DNA of 64,000 bases from Carnobacterium maltaromaticum DSM 20342 (GTDB lineage: Bacteria > Bacillota > Bacilli > Lactobacillales > Carnobacteriaceae), in the NCBI RefSeq assembly GCF_000744945.1, contig NZ_JQMX01000001.1:186001-250000 (forward strand), in the 5' to 3' direction. The translations under genes and the position numbers were made by a program. Under the pieces are notes generated by a model. The model did not search any database. It was given only the letters and a program-made list of their open reading frames with translations, and was not told the DNA's origin. Shown here one piece after another: positions 7,066 to 16,388 of the stretch (within the stretch, counting starts at the first letter, position 1; each line of letters starts with the position of its first letter).

Positions 7066-7869
7066 ATGGTTAAAATCTTAGAATTAAAAGGAATCCATAA
7101 AAGTTTCGAAGTCGGGACTGTCAATGAGAATCATGTGCTAAAAGGAATCGATTTAACATTAGAAGAGGGCGATTTCGTCACAATTATCGGTGGAAACGGA
7201 GCTGGAAAATCAACACTCTTAAATAGTGTTGCTGGTAGTTTTGGTGTGGATCAAGGTGAAATACTCTTAGACAACATAAATGTAACCCAACAAAAAACAG
7301 CAAAACGAGCAAAATATATTGGACGTGTGTTCCAAGATCCAAGGATGGGTACGGCAACTCGTTTATCAATCGAAGCAAATTTAGCGATTGCTTATAATCG
7401 TGGGAAAAAACGTGGCCTATCAAGAGGTGTCAAGGACAAACAACGAGCTGAGTTTAAAGAACAGCTAAAAGAACTAGATTTAGGTTTAGAAAATCGATTA
7501 AAAATGGAAGTTGGCTTACTATCTGGTGGTCAAAGACAAGCTTTAACCTTATTAATGGCAACTTTAGTGACACCAAAATTATTATTATTAGATGAGCATA
7601 CCGCGGCTTTAGATCCTAAGACAAGCCAATCTGTTTTAAACTTAACAGAAAAAATAGTCAATGAAAAAAATCTAACAACTTTAATGATTACTCATAATAT
7701 GGAAGATGCCATTCGTTATGGAAATCGTCTAATTATGTTATATAATGGCAAGATTGTTGTCGATATTAAAGGGCCAGAAAAGAATAATTTGACGGTTGCT
7801 GATTTATTAGCTCTATTCCAAAAAAATAGTGGACAAACGTTAACAGATGATGCTTTAATTTTAGCCTAA
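7066..7869 (+). CDS. ABC transporter ATP-binding protein (TrpZ type)
   Basis: Cytoplasmic ATPase subunit of 267 residues. Walker A is GGNGAGKST (~residues 43-51), the signature is LLSGGQRQA (~144-152), and Walker B reads LLLLDEHTAALDP with DEH in place of the usual DEP. That substitution is common in this ATPase subfamily. The switch histidine is in MITHNMEDA. One base separates it from the permease gene. It completes the amino-acid importer and ends at a bidirectional terminator shared with trhO. Confidence 0.9.
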   Translation: MVKILELKGIHKSFEVGTVNENHVLKGIDLTLEEGDFVTIIGGNGAGKSTLLNSVAGSFGVDQGEILLDNINVTQQKTAKRAKYIGRVFQDPRMGTATRLSIEANLAIAYNRGKKRGLSRGVKDKQRAEFKEQLKELDLGLENRLKMEVGLLSGGQRQALTLLMATLVTPKLLLLDEHTAALDPKTSQSVLNLTEKIVNEKNLTTLMITHNMEDAIRYGNRLIMLYNGKIVVDIKGPEKNNLTVADLLALFQKNSGQTLTDDALILA

Positions 7870-7880
7870 ATTAAGACTGA

Positions 7881-7922
7881 AAAAGCCATTACAACAAGAT
7901 AAAACTTGCTGTAATGGCTTTT
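7881..7922. terminator. Bidirectional terminator between the ABC operon and trhO
   Basis: A 12-bp stem AAAAGCCATTAC/GTAATGGCTTTT has a further inner ACAAG/CTTG stem. A and T runs on both sides let it serve both converging units. Confidence 0.85.
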
Positions 7923-7932
7923 ATTAATAGAT

Positions 7933-8898
7933 TTAGTTTAAAGTAGGTAATTTCTCATTGATTACGGCTAAACGTTCAGCAACTTCATCTAAACTAAGAT
8001 TTTGTTCCTTCACATAGCGGTTTTCTGGAGAGACACGACACTCGTGGCTACAGCCACGTAAATATTTAGCTTCATTTTCTTCAGAAACTAAAATTTGACG
8101 ATTACATTTTGGATCAGCACAGTTCATATAACGTTCACATGGAGTTCCATCAAACCAATCACGACCAACAATGACATGTTCCTTATGATTGATCGGAACA
8201 CTAATACGACTATCAAATACATACATTTGGCCGTCCCATAAATCGCCTTGAACTTCCGGGTCTTTTCCGTAAGTTGCAATTCCACCATGTAGTTGACCAA
8301 CATCTTTAAAACCCTCGCGGACAAGCCAACCTGAAAACTTCTCGCAACGAATGCCACCAGTACAATAAGTAACAACACGTTTTTCCATAAATTGTTCCTT
8401 ATTATCACGAATCCATTGAGGTAGCTCTCTAAAACTACGGATATCGGGTCTAACTGAACCTCTGAAATGACCTAAATCGTATTCATAATCATTACGGGCA
8501 TCAATAACAACGACATCATCATCTAAAATAGCTTCACGGAATTCTTTTGGACTTAAGTACGCACCTGTTAATTCTAATGGGTTTACATCATCTTCAAGAT
8601 TTAGTGAAACCAATTCTGGACGGTAACGAACATGCATTTTTTTAAAGGCATCTTGATTTTCATCATCAATTTTAAATACAGTCTCAGCGAAATAAGGATC
8701 AGCATGCATTTCATCCATATAGCGTTGAGTCGTTTCGAAATCACCAGAAACAGTGCCGTTTATCCCTTCATCAGCGATTAAAATCCGACCTTTTAAACCG
8801 ATTTCTTGGCAAAAAGCTAAATGATCTTTCGCAAATTGTTCCGCATCTTCAATGGGTACGTATTGGTAATACAGTAAAACACGAATATCTTTTGACAT
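7933..8898 (-). CDS. trhO: tRNA uridine-34 hydroxylase, rhodanese-like (TrhO/YceA)
   Basis: Makes 5-hydroxyuridine at the wobble position of certain tRNAs using molecular oxygen; this is known of the family. The 321 residues match its usual length. An N-terminal acylphosphatase-like alpha/beta region contains [10 protein letters not shown] (~43-52). The rhodanese domain has active-site loop CTGGIR with Cys179. The C-terminal cysteine-rich tail includes CADPKCNRQ and CSHECR. The ATG is preceded by AGGAGG at a 10-base spacing. It is transcribed alone, converging on the ABC operon. Confidence 0.92.
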   Translation of the reverse strand: MSKDIRVLLYYQYVPIEDAEQFAKDHLAFCQEIGLKGRILIADEGINGTVSGDFETTQRYMDEMHADPYFAETVFKIDDENQDAFKKMHVRYRPELVSLNLEDDVNPLELTGAYLSPKEFREAILDDDVVVIDARNDYEYDLGHFRGSVRPDIRSFRELPQWIRDNKEQFMEKRVVTYCTGGIRCEKFSGWLVREGFKDVGQLHGGIATYGKDPEVQGDLWDGQMYVFDSRISVPINHKEHVIVGRDWFDGTPCERYMNCADPKCNRQILVSEENEAKYLRGCSHECRVSPENRYVKEQNLSLDEVAERLAVINEKLPTLN

Positions 8899-9135
8899 AT
8901 TCTCAATTCCTCCTAGTTAAATGTTCCTTGCAGTGAAAAAAATAGCTAGAATCACTAATAATAGATTTTAACATGTTTAAAAGAAGAAGTACAATACATT
9001 TTGATTGTGTTAATAATCACAAAAAGCTTTTAATAACAAGCATTGAACAAATTATAACGGTTTGTATTTTTTGATTCATCTTTGCGAATTCTTTTGGAAA
9101 ATAAAATAGTTTACATGTATTTTCACACTAAAGAT

Positions 9136-9144
9136 TGTTATACT
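9136..9144 (+). promoter_or_regulatory. Extended -10 promoter of tag
   Basis: TGTTATACT (TGn plus TATACT) lies 26 bases before the tag start codon. No convincing -35 is present. The remaining trhO-tag gap (8899-9135) is AT-rich and I see no other element in it. Confidence 0.5.
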
Positions 9145-9169
9145 TAGAGAAACAAGAAGGAGTGAAGAA

Positions 9170-9718
9170 ATGAGACGATGTGATTGGGCAAAATCAGAAT
9201 TAGATAAGGCGTATCACGACGAAGAATGGGGGAAACCGTTGCATGGTGACGATGCTATTTTTGAGTTGTTGATTTTAGAAACGATGCAAGCAGGTTTAAG
9301 TTGGTCAACTGTCCTAGTAAAAAGAGAAAATTTTCGTCAAGCGTTAGACGGTTTTGATTATCATTTGATTGCAACTTACGATGAAAATAAATATACAGAG
9401 CTTTTAGAAAATAAAGGACTGATTCGAAATAAATTGAAAATAAAATCGATTATAAATAATGCTAAAGCATTTTTAAACGTTCAAAAAGAATGGGGAAGTT
9501 TTGATGATTATTTATGGTCTTTTGTAGATGGTAAACCAATTTTGAATAAATTTAAAGAAATTAGCCAAGTTCCAGCAAAAACGGAATTATCTGAGAAGCT
9601 AGCCAAAGATTTAAAAAAACGTGGTTTTTCATTTGTGGGTCCGGTTACTTGTTATGCCTTCATGCAAGCTGCGGGTTTAACAAATGATCATCTAATGGAC
9701 TGTGATTTTAGAAACTAA
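9170..9718 (+). CDS. tag: DNA-3-methyladenine glycosylase I
   Basis: Base-excision repair enzyme that removes 3-methyladenine from alkylated DNA. The 182 residues match TagI in length. The zinc site residues expected of the family are present: Cys4, His16, His174 and Cys178 (MRRCDW at the start, DHLMDC at the end). The substrate-pocket segment LLILETMQAGLSWSTVL and the helix-hairpin-helix-like GFSFVGPVTCYAFMQA are also visible. The start codon follows AAGAAGGAG. It is a single-gene unit. Confidence 0.95.
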   Translation: MRRCDWAKSELDKAYHDEEWGKPLHGDDAIFELLILETMQAGLSWSTVLVKRENFRQALDGFDYHLIATYDENKYTELLENKGLIRNKLKIKSIINNAKAFLNVQKEWGSFDDYLWSFVDGKPILNKFKEISQVPAKTELSEKLAKDLKKRGFSFVGPVTCYAFMQAAGLTNDHLMDCDFRN

Positions 9719-9810
9719 TTAATAAGCAGATTTTTTTCCTTTTTGGACAAAAAGTTTTATAATATAAAGTATAAATATAAGTCAAAGACAGAATCTTAGC
9801 TTATATTCGA

Positions 9811-9850
9811 GACTCTCTAGTTCCGACCATATCTAGAGAGTCTTTTTTTT
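9811..9850 (+). terminator. Terminator downstream of tag
   Basis: The perfect 10-bp stem GACTCTCTAG/CTAGAGAGTC is followed by eight T. It lies about 90 bases after the tag stop. The stretch between (9719-9810) is AT-rich and contains several -10-like TATAAT/TATAAA strings without a well-spaced -35. Confidence 0.88.
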
Positions 9851-9940
9851 ATTTGTAAAAAATTGTTCAAGCAATGAAATATAACGATATAAATGAAATT
9901 TGATTGTAACCTAAACGATATGCTATTTAAATGTGAGGTA

Positions 9941-9949
9941 TGTTATAAT
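9941..9949 (+). promoter_or_regulatory. Extended -10 promoter of the NlpC/P60 gene
   Basis: TGTTATAAT (TGn plus TATAAT) lies about 65 bases before the start codon, and -35 is weak. A single TGTAAC upstream is not enough to call a WalR site. Confidence 0.5.
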
Positions 9950-10015
9950 GAACGAACGTTAAGAAAAATTTAAAAACTAAAAAAATGCCTACACTACTTT
10001 GGAGGAATGAATAAA

Positions 10016-11335
10016 ATGAATAAAAGACTAGCAACCATAGCCATTATAGGCAGTATGACATTTAGTTCAGTATTATTACCAGCTATTGCAACTGCTGATA
10101 CAGTGGATTCAAAAATTGAACAACAAGACAATAAAATTAATACTTTAAAAGCGAACTCATCATCTACGCAAGCTGACTTGGAAGCTATTGAAACTTCTAT
10201 TGCGACAAATGAAACGAGTGCTAAAGAGTTATTAGCTGAAATTAAAGCGGCTAATAATGAAATGCAACAGTTAGATCAAGAAATTGGTGTATTACAAACT
10301 AAAATAGAACAACGTAATGAGCAATTACAAAATCAAGCGCGTTCTGTACAAGTAAACGGAGACAGTGCAAACTATGTTGAGTTTGTTATTAATGCGGAAT
10401 CTGTTACGGATATTATTGGAAGAATTGATGTTGTTAGTAAATTAGTAACAGCTAACCGTGATTTAGTTAAAGAACAAGTTCGTGATCAAGAATCTGTGAA
10501 AACGAAAAAAACTGAAACTGAGAAAAAAGTGAATCAACAAAATACATTGGCTGGTCAATTAGAAGCTACTCAAGCTAAATTAGCAAGCCAAAAATTTGAA
10601 AAAGAAGCCGTTGTTGCACAATTAGCTTCAGAAACAGCTACTGCTGAAGGCGAAAAAGCTGGATTCCTAGCTCAAAAAGCAGAAGCTGAAAAACAAGCAG
10701 CTTTATTAGCAACAGCTAAAGAAGAATCTGCTAAGGCTGTTCAAGTTGCAGCTGCAACTAAAGAAACAGCAACTATAGCAACGAACACAGCTTCTAATCA
10801 AGATTCGGCAGCTGACTCAAGCTCATCAGTAGATAGCTCAACACCTGCACCAGTAAAACCAACGCCGGCTCCTAATCCAGGCAATGGTAATAATGGTGGA
10901 AACGGTGGTGGTGGAAATACAACTCCTCCAGATCCAACTCCAATTCCAACCCCAGATCCTCCATCAGGCGGTGGGACTTCTTGGAGCAACTTGCAGCCAA
11001 TTGCTGAATCTCTAATTGGAATCCCTTATCAATGGGGTGGAACAACGACTAGTGGTTTTGACTGTTCTGGATTTACACAATACGTATTTGGTAAAGCAGG
11101 AGTAAGCATTCCACGAGTGGCATCTGCACAATACTCAGCTTCACAAAAAGTGAGTAACCCACGTGCCGGAGATCTAGTATTCTTCTCACAACCTGGTTCA
11201 GGTGGTGTGATTGATCATGTTGGAATCTATGTAAATTCTAGTACCTTTATCGGATCACAAAGTACCCCAGGAGTTGCATATGCTTCATATAGCGGATATT
11301 GGGGAGCATATATTGTAGGATATGGTCGCTACTAA
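10016..11335 (+). CDS. Secreted NlpC/P60 peptidoglycan hydrolase (SagA/P60-like)
   Basis: Exported cell-wall endopeptidase of 439 residues. A Sec signal peptide (about residues 1-28, ending IATADT) is followed by a long coiled coil (~30-240, PcsB/SagA-like), a Ser/Pro/Gly/Asn-rich low-complexity linker, and a C-terminal NlpC/P60 domain. Catalytic Cys lies in DCSGFTQYVF and catalytic His in IDHVGIYV. Family members cut gamma-D-Glu-L-diamino-acid bonds in peptidoglycan and support cell separation. Of two close ATGs, the second (10016) is chosen because GGAGG is 10 bases away, against 1 base for 10007. The layout resembles enterococcal SagA and similar secreted antigens; no closer symbol is claimed. 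Confidence 0.9.
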   Translation: MNKRLATIAIIGSMTFSSVLLPAIATADTVDSKIEQQDNKINTLKANSSSTQADLEAIETSIATNETSAKELLAEIKAANNEMQQLDQEIGVLQTKIEQRNEQLQNQARSVQVNGDSANYVEFVINAESVTDIIGRIDVVSKLVTANRDLVKEQVRDQESVKTKKTETEKKVNQQNTLAGQLEATQAKLASQKFEKEAVVAQLASETATAEGEKAGFLAQKAEAEKQAALLATAKEESAKAVQVAAATKETATIATNTASNQDSAADSSSSVDSSTPAPVKPTPAPNPGNGNNGGNGGGGNTTPPDPTPIPTPDPPSGGGTSWSNLQPIAESLIGIPYQWGGTTTSGFDCSGFTQYVFGKAGVSIPRVASAQYSASQKVSNPRAGDLVFFSQPGSGGVIDHVGIYVNSSTFIGSQSTPGVAYASYSGYWGAYIVGYGRY

Positions 11336-11369
11336 ATCAAATTTTATAAATAATTAAATTAAAAAAAAA

Positions 11370-11398
11370 ACTTGAGAAAATTTCTCAAGTTTTTTTTA
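11370..11398 (+). terminator. Terminator of the NlpC/P60 gene
   Basis: The stem ACTTGAGAAA/TTTCTCAAGT is followed by eight T, 35 bases after the stop codon. Confidence 0.88.
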
Positions 11399-11445
11399 TG
11401 GTGATAAAGGCATATTAAAAATCATTTTGAACCATTTCGCTAAAG

Positions 11446-11492
11446 AATAAACTCTTAACCTCAAGATTGCTATTAGAGGTTAAGAGTTTATT
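11446..11492. terminator. Terminator next to the pepF stop codon
   Basis: A 17-bp perfect stem (11446-11462 with 11476-11492) with T-rich flanks is placed to end the minus-strand pepF transcript. It could also stop read-through from the left. Confidence 0.82.
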
Positions 11493-11493
11493 T

Positions 11494-13305
11494 TTATTTA
11501 CTATAAGAATCCGTTAAATCCATAAAGGTTTGAACATCTTGTTCCATAATCTTAATACCTGCAACCCAGAAATCTGGTTTAGTTAAATCAACCCCTAAAT
11601 GTTTCATTGCTAATTCTTCAGTCGTCATTGAAGCCGTATCTCGTAATAGGGCGATATACTTATCTTCAAATCCAGCACCTTCCTCAATTGAGCGAGCATA
11701 GATACCTAAACTGAATAAATAACCAAATGTGTATGGGAAATTATAAAAAGGAACATCTGAAATAAAGAAATGTAATTTGCTAGCCCAGAAATGTGGATGG
11801 TAAGATCCTAATGAATCTTGATAAGCTTCTTTTTGAGCAGATTCCATTAATTCAGAAAGACGTTCAAAGGAAACAATCCCTTCTTGACGTTCAGTATAGA
11901 AGTTTGTTTCAAATAAGAAACGGGCATGAATATTTAAAAACATTGCTAAAGCGCTAGACATTTTTGTATCTAAAAGAGCAATTTTTTCAGCATCATCTTT
12001 AGCTTCTTTAACCGTTGCATCGGCTACAATCATTTCCGCAAAAGTGCTCGCCGTTTCAGCGACGTTCATAGCATATTCTTGTGAAACGCCAGGTAAATCT
12101 TTCATAACGTAACTATGAAAGGCATGACCCAATTCATGAGCCAATGTTGAAACCTCACTAGGAGATTCTGAGTACGTCATGAAGATACGCGACTCACCTG
12201 ATTCTGGTAAAGAGGTACAATAGCCACCAGGACGTTTTCCAGGACGATCTTCAGCTTCAATCCAGCGATTGTCAAAAGCCATTTGCGCAAAATCAGCCAT
12301 TTTTGGACTAAATTTTTTAAAATTATCAATGATAAATTCAGCACCTTCATCATATGGATAAACCTGTGCTTTAGATCCTGGAATAATAATAGGAGCATCT
12401 AAATCTTGCCAATCTAATTTCTCTTTGCCAAATAATTTAGCTTTACGATTTAAATAGTCCACAAAAGCTGTTTTATGTGAAGAGACAGCTTGCCACATTG
12501 CATCTAAAGTTTCAGGTTTCATTCGGTTATACTCAAGAGGACGTTTCAAAAAGTCTGTAACACCATGAGCTTTATAGGTTGCTAAACGAAAACCAGCTAA
12601 ATGATTTAATGTGTCTGCAAAAACAGGCGCTAATTTGCTCCATGTTGCTTCCCATTGGCTAAATAATTGATCGCGAACAAGTGGGTCAGGATCCCCAGTC
12701 ATTTTATTAAATGCTTGACCTGCTGACAATAAAGTAGTCGTCCCATCTTTTTCCTCAAAAGGAATCTCAATAGTTCCAACTAGCGTATCATAATGTTTAC
12801 TCCAAGCCTCAAATCCATCAATACTTAAAGCATTAATTAAGGCTTCTTCTGCTTCACTGAGTAACTCTTTCCCGTGTTGTCTATTTTCACTTAGATTAAA
12901 TTTAATTGGACTAAAATCAGGTAATGCAATTAATTTTTGCCATTCTTCGTCAGGAATTTCAACCATTTTTTTTATGAAAATAGTTTCTGAAGTAGCAAAT
13001 TGACTATTCAATTCAAATAACTGTCCAAAGATTGCGCCAGATTGAGTATCTTTAACGTTAGCAGATTGCACAGCATTAATAAAACTAAAAGATTGGGTTA
13101 ACCCGTATTTGATTTTTTCTTCCTTTTCTAAAATAGTTTTAAGATGTGTGTACGTTGGTTGATCTAGCTGCGGATTCCATGATGTGACCTCAGCAGTATA
13201 ATCAATTATTTGTTCAGTCATTAGGTTGATTTTTTCTTTTAGAGCAGGTGAGGCGCTTCCGCCTGGGAAAATAGACTCTAAATCCCAATTCATTGTGTAC
13301 TTCAT
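11494..13305 (-). CDS. pepF: M3-family oligoendopeptidase F
   Basis: Cytoplasmic zinc metallopeptidase that degrades oligopeptides; 603 residues, normal for PepF. The zinc motif HELGH starts at His390, with the second-shell glutamate in the following helix (NVAETASTFAE). The longer frame reaches a TTG at 13323, but the ATG at 13305 is chosen because GAAAGGGAG lies just ahead of it and inside the longer version. It is monocistronic. It probably works with peptide importers in nitrogen nutrition, as known for PepF in lactic acid bacteria. Confidence 0.93.
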   Translation of the reverse strand: MKYTMNWDLESIFPGGSASPALKEKINLMTEQIIDYTAEVTSWNPQLDQPTYTHLKTILEKEEKIKYGLTQSFSFINAVQSANVKDTQSGAIFGQLFELNSQFATSETIFIKKMVEIPDEEWQKLIALPDFSPIKFNLSENRQHGKELLSEAEEALINALSIDGFEAWSKHYDTLVGTIEIPFEEKDGTTTLLSAGQAFNKMTGDPDPLVRDQLFSQWEATWSKLAPVFADTLNHLAGFRLATYKAHGVTDFLKRPLEYNRMKPETLDAMWQAVSSHKTAFVDYLNRKAKLFGKEKLDWQDLDAPIIIPGSKAQVYPYDEGAEFIIDNFKKFSPKMADFAQMAFDNRWIEAEDRPGKRPGGYCTSLPESGESRIFMTYSESPSEVSTLAHELGHAFHSYVMKDLPGVSQEYAMNVAETASTFAEMIVADATVKEAKDDAEKIALLDTKMSSALAMFLNIHARFLFETNFYTERQEGIVSFERLSELMESAQKEAYQDSLGSYHPHFWASKLHFFISDVPFYNFPYTFGYLFSLGIYARSIEEGAGFEDKYIALLRDTASMTTEELAMKHLGVDLTKPDFWVAGIKIMEQDVQTFMDLTDSYSK

Positions 13306-13489
13306 AGCTAACTCCCTTTCCAATTTAAACTAAATTAATTATAACGCAATTGCGTTAAATAGCAACTAGCTAGCCAAATCGTCAGCCTAAAGTCTGAAGT
13401 GAGATTGGTTCTTTTGGCGGTAGGTTAGCGACTTTTATTTCGCTATAATAAAGTTATCAAATAGCTTTTATAGAAAAGAGGAGTAGAAA

Positions 13490-13792
13490 ATGAGTCGTAA
13501 TTTTAAAGTTTTTTTAGCAATTGAAGGTATTCTGGCATTATCATTTATTCAAGATTTGGTTCGAAATCCAATTTTGGTTACATTACTGATTGGGAGTTTC
13601 ATTATCATGGCCGTTGCAAATAAAAATAATAATCACGATTTAGGAAAAAAAGCACTTTACCTATGTATTGGTAGCCTATTAGTTGGGTTATTTACATCTG
13701 GCGTATTTGCAGCTATGCTAATTGTTGTTTTAATCTGGTGGATTATCTTTGGCTTAGATGAATTAAGCTACCATATCCAAAAAAGAAATTAA
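13490..13792 (+). CDS. Small membrane protein, function unknown
   Basis: The 100 residues contain three or four predicted membrane segments (residues ~7-22, 28-42, 54-70, 74-90) with short charged loops (ANKNNNHDLGKK). GAGGAG precedes the ATG by a normal distance. The hydrophobic pattern vaguely recalls small envelope-stress proteins of the LiaI type, but I cannot assign a family. It stands alone, with its own terminator. Confidence 0.7.
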   Translation: MSRNFKVFLAIEGILALSFIQDLVRNPILVTLLIGSFIIMAVANKNNNHDLGKKALYLCIGSLLVGLFTSGVFAAMLIVVLIWWIIFGLDELSYHIQKRN

Positions 13793-13810
13793 ATAGTGCT
13801 TGGTAGGTAA

Positions 13811-13836
13811 AAAAGACCTTCATAGGGTCTTTTTAT
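13811..13836 (+). terminator. Terminator after the small membrane protein gene
   Basis: AAAAGACC pairs with GGTCTTTT and is followed by a T-rich tail, 19 bases after the stop codon. Confidence 0.82.
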
Positions 13837-14010
13837 TTTGTCCTTCTGTAGCTATTTTTTAATAAAATGATAAAATTTAAGTTAAAAGGCTGTATTTTTT
13901 TTGAAAAAATAGTACGATAGTAGGGCTAGCTCTGATTACTTATGAACTTGAGTGAACTCAATGCGCTTTTTAATAGACTGACTCTTTTGATACAAGAAAG
14001 GATTTAAAAA

Positions 14011-14532
14011 ATGAAAATGAAAGCCAGTACCAAAGATAATTTATTTATTGTTTTAGCTATTTTTATGATGGGAGTGCTGTTTTATAGTTCTTCACAACCC
14101 TATGGGAAACAATCAGTTACACCTTTATTAGATCAAATTTTGGTTAATCAACCTTTTAAGGAGTTACTAAGTGGTGTGAATTTTCATTATGCTGGAAGTG
14201 AAGTTAGCATTGCCGCCCAAGGTTATTCGTCTTTTATTGAATTTTTTATTCGTAAAGGAGCCCACTTTGGTACCTATTTCTTACTAGGTTTGTTTTGGTT
14301 TTTAGGATTGAAAAATAAATTAAGTAGTAGTAGTTTAGCCGCTTTAATTGCCTGGCTTTTAGCTGCTGGATATGCTGCTTTTGATGAATTTCACCAAAGT
14401 TTTACAGCTGATCGAACACCGCTTTTTCAAGATGTCATTTTAGATAGCGTTGGCGCATTGACAGGGATATTAGTAGCTTTATTATTTATTCAATTATTTA
14501 CTAAGAAGAAAAGAAAAAAAACTAAACGCTAA
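14011..14532 (+). CDS. VanZ-family membrane protein
   Basis: 173 residues with four predicted membrane segments, as in the VanZ-like family. Recognisable features are the YSSSQPYGKQS segment after the first helix, the RKGAHFGTYFLLGLF helix, and AAFDEFHQSFTADRTPLFQDVILDSVGALTG, the family's conserved DEhHQ.F...R.....D...D..G pattern. VanZ gives low-level teicoplanin resistance in enterococci; chromosomal homologues such as this one are generally of unknown function. The C-terminus is strongly basic. AAAGGA precedes the ATG. Confidence 0.88.
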   Translation: MKMKASTKDNLFIVLAIFMMGVLFYSSSQPYGKQSVTPLLDQILVNQPFKELLSGVNFHYAGSEVSIAAQGYSSFIEFFIRKGAHFGTYFLLGLFWFLGLKNKLSSSSLAALIAWLLAAGYAAFDEFHQSFTADRTPLFQDVILDSVGALTGILVALLFIQLFTKKKRKKTKR

Positions 14533-14581
14533 ATTGTCTAGTTTTCTTTCTAAATATAGGTAGCTGAAAGGAGAAATTAAA

Positions 14582-15106
14582 ATGAATCGAAAAATTATAC
14601 TTTATATTGCAAGCTCATTAGATGGGTATATTGCTAAGCCTGATGGTGATTTAGATTGGCTTATTAATAGTGAAAACGATGGGGATAATGGTTTGTTTGC
14701 GTTTATGGGACAAATTGATACAACGATAATGGGAAGAACAACATATGATGAAGTGCTAGGTTTTGATGTGCCTTTTCCATATGTAGGTTACGAAAATTAT
14801 GTCTTTACAAACCATCCACCAGTAAATGATGAAAATGGGGTTCATTTTATTAAGGGAGACATTAAAGCGTTTATTTCCACAATTAAAAAAACAGCTGGAA
14901 AAGATATCTTTTTAATTGGAGGCAGCCAAATCATTACTGAATTTTTAGCGCTAGATTTAATTGATGAAATTATTTTATCAATTGCTCCTGTTTTAATAGG
15001 TAAAGGCATTCCACTTTTTGCTGGTGATTATTTAGAAAAACGCTACAAATTAGACCAAGTTAGACAGTATAAAGAGCTTGTTCAAATTAATTATAAATCC
15101 TTGTAA
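14582..15106 (+). CDS. Dihydrofolate reductase-like / RibD C-terminal domain protein
   Basis: 174-residue NADPH-binding reductase fold of the RibD-C/YyaP-YwjB family. It shows the N-terminal IASSLDGYIAKPDGDLDWL segment, TIMGRTTYDEV (cofactor-binding region) and DIFLIGGSQIITEFL, the GG-containing nucleotide motif. The physiological substrate of these stand-alone proteins is not established; they should not be called true DHFR. AAAGGAG precedes the ATG. It lies 49 bases after the vanZ-like gene, so co-transcription is possible. Confidence 0.88.
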   Translation: MNRKIILYIASSLDGYIAKPDGDLDWLINSENDGDNGLFAFMGQIDTTIMGRTTYDEVLGFDVPFPYVGYENYVFTNHPPVNDENGVHFIKGDIKAFISTIKKTAGKDIFLIGGSQIITEFLALDLIDEIILSIAPVLIGKGIPLFAGDYLEKRYKLDQVRQYKELVQINYKSL

Positions 15107-15129
15107 CGTGAGGCTAAACTAAAGAGGAT

Positions 15130-15159
15130 TTGCCTTTCGTAGTAAATGTTTGGTAAAAT
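15130..15159 (+). promoter_or_regulatory. Promoter of yebC
   Basis: TTGCCT (15130-15135) and TAAAAT (15154-15159) are 18 bases apart, with TG one base before the -10. The start codon is 46 bases downstream. Confidence 0.6.
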
Positions 15160-15205
15160 GAATGCGTTACCGTTAAAAAATACACACTGAAATGAGGGGA
15201 TTTGG

Positions 15206-15931
15206 ATGTCAGGACATTCGAAATGGAGTAATATTCAAGGACGAAAAAATGCACAAGATACCAAAAGAGGTCAAATTTTTCAAAAAATATCAAGAGAAAT
15301 CTATATGGCTGTTAAGAGTGGTGGACCTGACCCGAGCACCAATCCTCAGCTGCGTATGATGATGGATAAAGCTAAGTCTGCAAATATGCCAAATGATAAT
15401 GTGAAACGGGCAATTGCGAAGGGTAGTCAAAGTGGTGAAGGTGAAAATTATGAAGAAATCACTTATGAAGGCTATGGTCCTAATGGAATTGCAGTTTTAG
15501 TGCACACATTGACAGACAATCGTAATCGGACTGGAACCAATGTCCGAGTAGCGTTTAATAAAAACGGGGGATCACTGGGAGAAACAGGTTCAGTTAGTTA
15601 TATGTTTGATCGAAAAGGCTATCTGGCAATCGAGCGTCGTGATTTGGCAGTTGATGAAGATACAATGTTAATGAATGTTTTAGAAGCTGGTGGCGAAGAT
15701 ATGGAGACTAGTGATGAAGTCTTTGAAATTTATACAGAACCAAGTGATTTTATTTCTGTGCGAGATGCTTTAGAAGCCAGTGGATATAAGTTAGCTCAAG
15801 CTGAAATTACAATGGTGCCTCAAACTACAAATGAATTGCCAGCTGATAAAAGAGCCTTATTTCAAACGATGCTTGATAAATTGGAAGAGGATGATGACGT
15901 ATCAGAAGTATTTCATAATGCTGAAATGTAA
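15206..15931 (+). CDS. yebC: YebC/PmpR family protein (TACO1-like)
   Basis: 241 residues opening with the family hallmark [18 protein letters not shown]. It also shows [26 protein letters not shown] and the acidic C-terminal domain ending [17 protein letters not shown]. Family members were described as transcriptional regulators. Mitochondrial TACO1 and some bacterial homologues act in translation, easing ribosome stalling. Which role applies here cannot be read from sequence. GAGGGG precedes the ATG. Confidence 0.95.
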   Translation: MSGHSKWSNIQGRKNAQDTKRGQIFQKISREIYMAVKSGGPDPSTNPQLRMMMDKAKSANMPNDNVKRAIAKGSQSGEGENYEEITYEGYGPNGIAVLVHTLTDNRNRTGTNVRVAFNKNGGSLGETGSVSYMFDRKGYLAIERRDLAVDEDTMLMNVLEAGGEDMETSDEVFEIYTEPSDFISVRDALEASGYKLAQAEITMVPQTTNELPADKRALFQTMLDKLEEDDDVSEVFHNAEM

Positions 15932-16009
15932 AAAGAAAATAAACTGATTTAGACTTTTTCTTATTTGGAGACAAGAAAGGGACTTGCAGGAAAGTTGGAG
16001 GGGTTAAAA

Positions 16010-16353
16010 TTGAAAAAAGGTGTATTAGTTTATTCAGGAACTCCAATGATGGGAAGAAGTGTTATTCGTTCTTCAGCAGTTGGATTGTTTGATGTAGGAA
16101 ATCCACAAAAATATGTTGAAAAAATGAAGGCAGTCATTCAAGAAAAAAAATTGATTGGTCGTTTAAGTTAGATGAAACAGAATCTGATTTGGAAGAATTA
16201 TTAAAAGAACAGACCGATTTAATTGTGTTATTACCAGGACTTGAAAGAAAATTTAGTCACGGCAATTTTCCTGTAGAAAAATATATTCAATTAAATTCGT
16301 TGGATTTCCATAGCTATAATCTTGCACCAGTTCTTGCTTTTATGGAAAAATAA
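16010..16353 (+). pseudogene. Frameshifted gene of unknown function (A8 homopolymer)
   Basis: A TTG start with GGAGGGG six bases upstream opens KKGVLVYSGTPMMGRSVIRS..., which stops at 16171 just after a run of eight A (16143-16150). One extra A would join it to the frame KIDWSFKLDETESDLEELL... ending at 16353, giving a ~115-residue protein with a consistent alpha/beta character (strand DLIVLLPGLE, helix near the C-terminus). It is therefore either a true frameshift, a sequencing error, or a gene expressed through slippage on the A run. I do not recognise the family. It sits between yebC and a GNAT gene. Confidence 0.65.
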
Positions 16354-16388
16354 AAGAAGAGAATTGGGATACAGGGGGATATCAAATC

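Noticed and set aside
9851..10015. ydaO (c-di-AMP) riboswitch before the NlpC/P60 gene
   Set aside because: Such riboswitches often precede wall hydrolases, but the conserved GGGGAA/CCCGGAG-type core is absent and the leader is too short.
13306..13323. TTG start at 13323 for PepF
   Set aside because: The extra residues are encoded by the ribosome site of the ATG at 13305.
13942..14007. 22-codon ORF (MNLSELNALFN...) before the vanZ-like gene
   Set aside because: No ribosome site and no sign of an attenuator. Its stop overlaps the vanZ ribosome site region, probably by chance.
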